NCBI GenBank assembly: GCA_002633005.1
Contig: NMRA01000047.1
Coordinates: 252,913 to 316,912 of the forward strand
Direction of reading: 5' to 3'
Source of the DNA: Phoronis australis
Taxonomy: Eukaryota; Phoronida; Phoronidae
Length of the DNA stretch: 64,000 nt
Part shown: piece after piece, positions 61,845 to 64,000 of the stretch
How the letters are laid out: each line of letters starts with the position of its first letter
Position numbering within the stretch: the first letter of the stretch is position 1
The notes under the pieces: generated by a model
What the model saw: the letters and a program-made list of their open reading frames with translations, nothing else
Database searches by the model: none
What the model was told of the DNA's origin: nothing
Program-made: the position numbers and the translations under genes

Positions 61845-62441
61845 GACCTGCAACCGTACCATAACGTCCACCCATGAATTCAAAAACAGGAACAACTCCA
61901 ACAGACGACCTTCAAAATGGTTTTAGAGGTCGGTGCAACGTTAATGGAAGCTACGAATGACAGACTTCTGGACTTCCAGACTCAGAAATTACCATAAATG
62001 TAATAGTTGTGTTGAAGATGAATGCTTGCTTTTGTGTCAGTTATGAAGCCACATACAGCAACAAAATCAAAAGTTAAAGTTACTGACTTCAAACTAGAAT
62101 AGAAAAGTTTGGCATCAGAATGAATCAATAAACTTCACTCGGATTTGTCACATAAAATTACTAAACTTGTCCTGCATAAAAACACGAAATTGGCTTCCAC
62201 AGTACTTTTAACGATCTTTTTCAAAAGACACACTGTATGTTGTGTCAAATGATTTAATGCCGTAGCGAATAATTACTGTCAACATTAGATCTGATACAGA
62301 CATCTAGTGACTTCAAGAAGGAACACTACAAAAAACTTCTTTGATCCATTTCTCAAGTATACAAAAGATTGATTGTTTTAATATTGACTTAGATATTCAC
62401 TGCAGAGTATTACAACATGTACTTTGTACAGACTGTAGACT

Positions 62442-62620
62442 GAAGAGGCCATACAAAACACTGCTTTAACATCCTGGGGGTGCTCCCACAGAACAGATTG
62501 TAGAAAACGCTGCTTTATCAACCTCGGGGGTGCTCCCACAGATGAGACCATAGAAAGCACTGCTTTAACATCGCAGGGATGCCTCATAGAAGACATGCCA
62601 TTACAAAGAGTGGCTTTAGT
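62442..62620. repeat. Tandem repeat, about 58-base unit, 3 copies
   Basis: The words CACTGCTTTAACATC, GGGGGTGCTCCCACAGA and CATAGAAA recur in order two to three times before decaying. Confidence 0.65.
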
Positions 62621-63064
62621 ACAACCTGTTTCCCAGTGAAAGGGTATCCTTTTCAATGTGATTCCCTTCTACACAATCCATTTTTGACAGCAACAACTGC
62701 CAAAAACTTCGAAGACACCGAATTGAAGTGCTCCTATCATAGTGACGTAACAACCCTTTACTAATAAATCCACCTGTGTGATAGCGAGGTAAACTTGTAC
62801 CTTGTACTTTCAACTGCCATACAAGATAGAATTCAAGCATTCCCACTTACCAATGCCAACTCCTAAACACCAAAACCATGACTCTTGATAAATGATCACA
62901 CTTATGACCTAGTCAAAGCTACACCCATGAAATCTCTCCAGTTTCAATTTACATTTCTCAAGCAATTCCCTTATTGTTGCAGGTGCATAGAAACAGTGCA
63001 TATTGTAAATTGACAGAAATACACTAAACTGTTATCAATTTTGGACAAATTTATAATTTTCACA

Positions 63065-63290
63065 ATTGGTTTTTCTTAATTTTAAAAGGCTTCTAAGTTC
63101 TAACAAAGCAGCTATGAATGCCCAAAATTTCTCAGAACTAATTTTTTTATGGTAGCTATGGTATAGATATTTAAAACTTTTTCGACATTTGTTTTGTACT
63201 ACTTATTTTTTTGAAAAAGTAAAGATATAAAATTTCACTTGTCAGCCATATTACATCCTAAATTGGTGAGAATTTTACCGCAGCCGTTTC
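63065..63290. repeat. Dispersed repeat, AAAAGGCTTCTAA family
   Basis: Second clear copy of the family at 46370-46600, in the same orientation, ending in TTGGTGAGAATTTTACC where the other has TTTGCTGAGAATTTACC. Confidence 0.5.
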
Positions 63291-64000
63291 TCTACCTTGT
63301 CGATAAACACAGGAGCATCCCCACACACAAATACAACCACTGCAATCTCACACTCAAAGACACGATTTACTGCCAAATACGACACAACGCTGCTGACAAT
63401 GCAGAATGGCATAAAACTGTTACTGGTTTGTTGGTCGAGGGATTTATGAGGCATGAAAAACTATTATTAGTTTCCATGTATAGATGTTAGAAACATGCAA
63501 TTCTAATAAACATGGGACTCAAGAGAAAACTATTCAATATGCTGAACATAGGTCATTAGTCTCAGCCATCATCCAGGGGAACCTGAGATCTGGTAAAACT
63601 ACAATGACTTGTCTTATGTAAATATTGAGTAAAGGCATCCAGTTAGCCCAATATGAGCCAATATACAAGCAGCCAAATCAATAGCATGACATCCAGAATG
63701 CAGCACTGGGTATATTGAGAGCTAGTGGTTTGTGTGGTAAACAATATCCAGGGTTAAAATGTTGGTACTGACTTGGGCTTTTAAGAAAGATATGCCACAA
63801 CAAAAAGCTGTTGAAACAATTTCTTTCGAAAAACTGATTGGTGACCCCCTCTTTGCTCCAGGTGTAAAATGACTGTCATACAGTCAAAACAAACAAGGAT
63901 CTTCAATCTCTAGATCCTATCTAACAAATTGGCAATATGGTGACCTAATTGTATAGCCACTAAATTGAAGAAATGGTAATTAATGACTAATGAGACATTC

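Larger units (their letters stand above)
61371..64000 (-). other. Upstream of APBB exon 1
   Basis: Probably 5'UTR intron, because the exon at 61370 has an acceptor. It holds the MITE-like element at 61697-61844, a tandem repeat at 62442-62620 and a dispersed repeat at 63065-63290. No promoter or coding exon recognised. Confidence 0.4.

Overview
The window is animal nuclear DNA: AT-rich, with short coding exons bounded by GT/AG splice sites and separated by introns of up to several kilobases, and with many small non-autonomous transposons and minisatellites. There is no sign of operons, bacterial genes or virus genes. The two genes are most like vertebrate NSUN7 and APBB2 (Fe65-like 1). An invertebrate deuterostome (hemichordate, lancelet or echinoderm grade) is my best guess, but I cannot name the species. 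Assembly gaps lie at 1164-1386, 21200-21549 and 41617-41948.

Layout. About 2.2-13.6 kb on the + strand holds the 3' half of an NSUN7-like gene; the methyltransferase core upstream of it lies left of the window. About 61.3-18.1 kb on the - strand holds a complete Fe65/APBB gene: a start exon, an acidic N-terminal region, a WW domain, two PTB domains and a stop codon. Intron phases match at every junction, giving 750 codons in the basal model, close to the length of human APBB2. The two genes converge tail to tail, with about 4.5 kb between the stops.

The main points for a second look are: (1) a 6-nt in-frame microexon inside PTB1, matching the neuronal Glu-Arg microexon of vertebrate Fe65; (2) tail-to-tail NSUN7-APBB adjacency, as in human 4p14-p13; (3) loss of the predicted catalytic Cys in NSUN7 motif VI; (4) an Arg in place of the second signature Trp of the WW domain; (5) a 61-bp minisatellite made of degenerate copies of the end of the WW exon plus its 5' splice site; (6) a second possible N-terminal exon.

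The rest is introns and intergenic DNA with several TIR element families, two tRNA-derived SINEs with clear target-site duplications, one element with an 8-bp duplication (hAT-like), tandem arrays and a probable uncollapsed haplotype duplication beside a gap.
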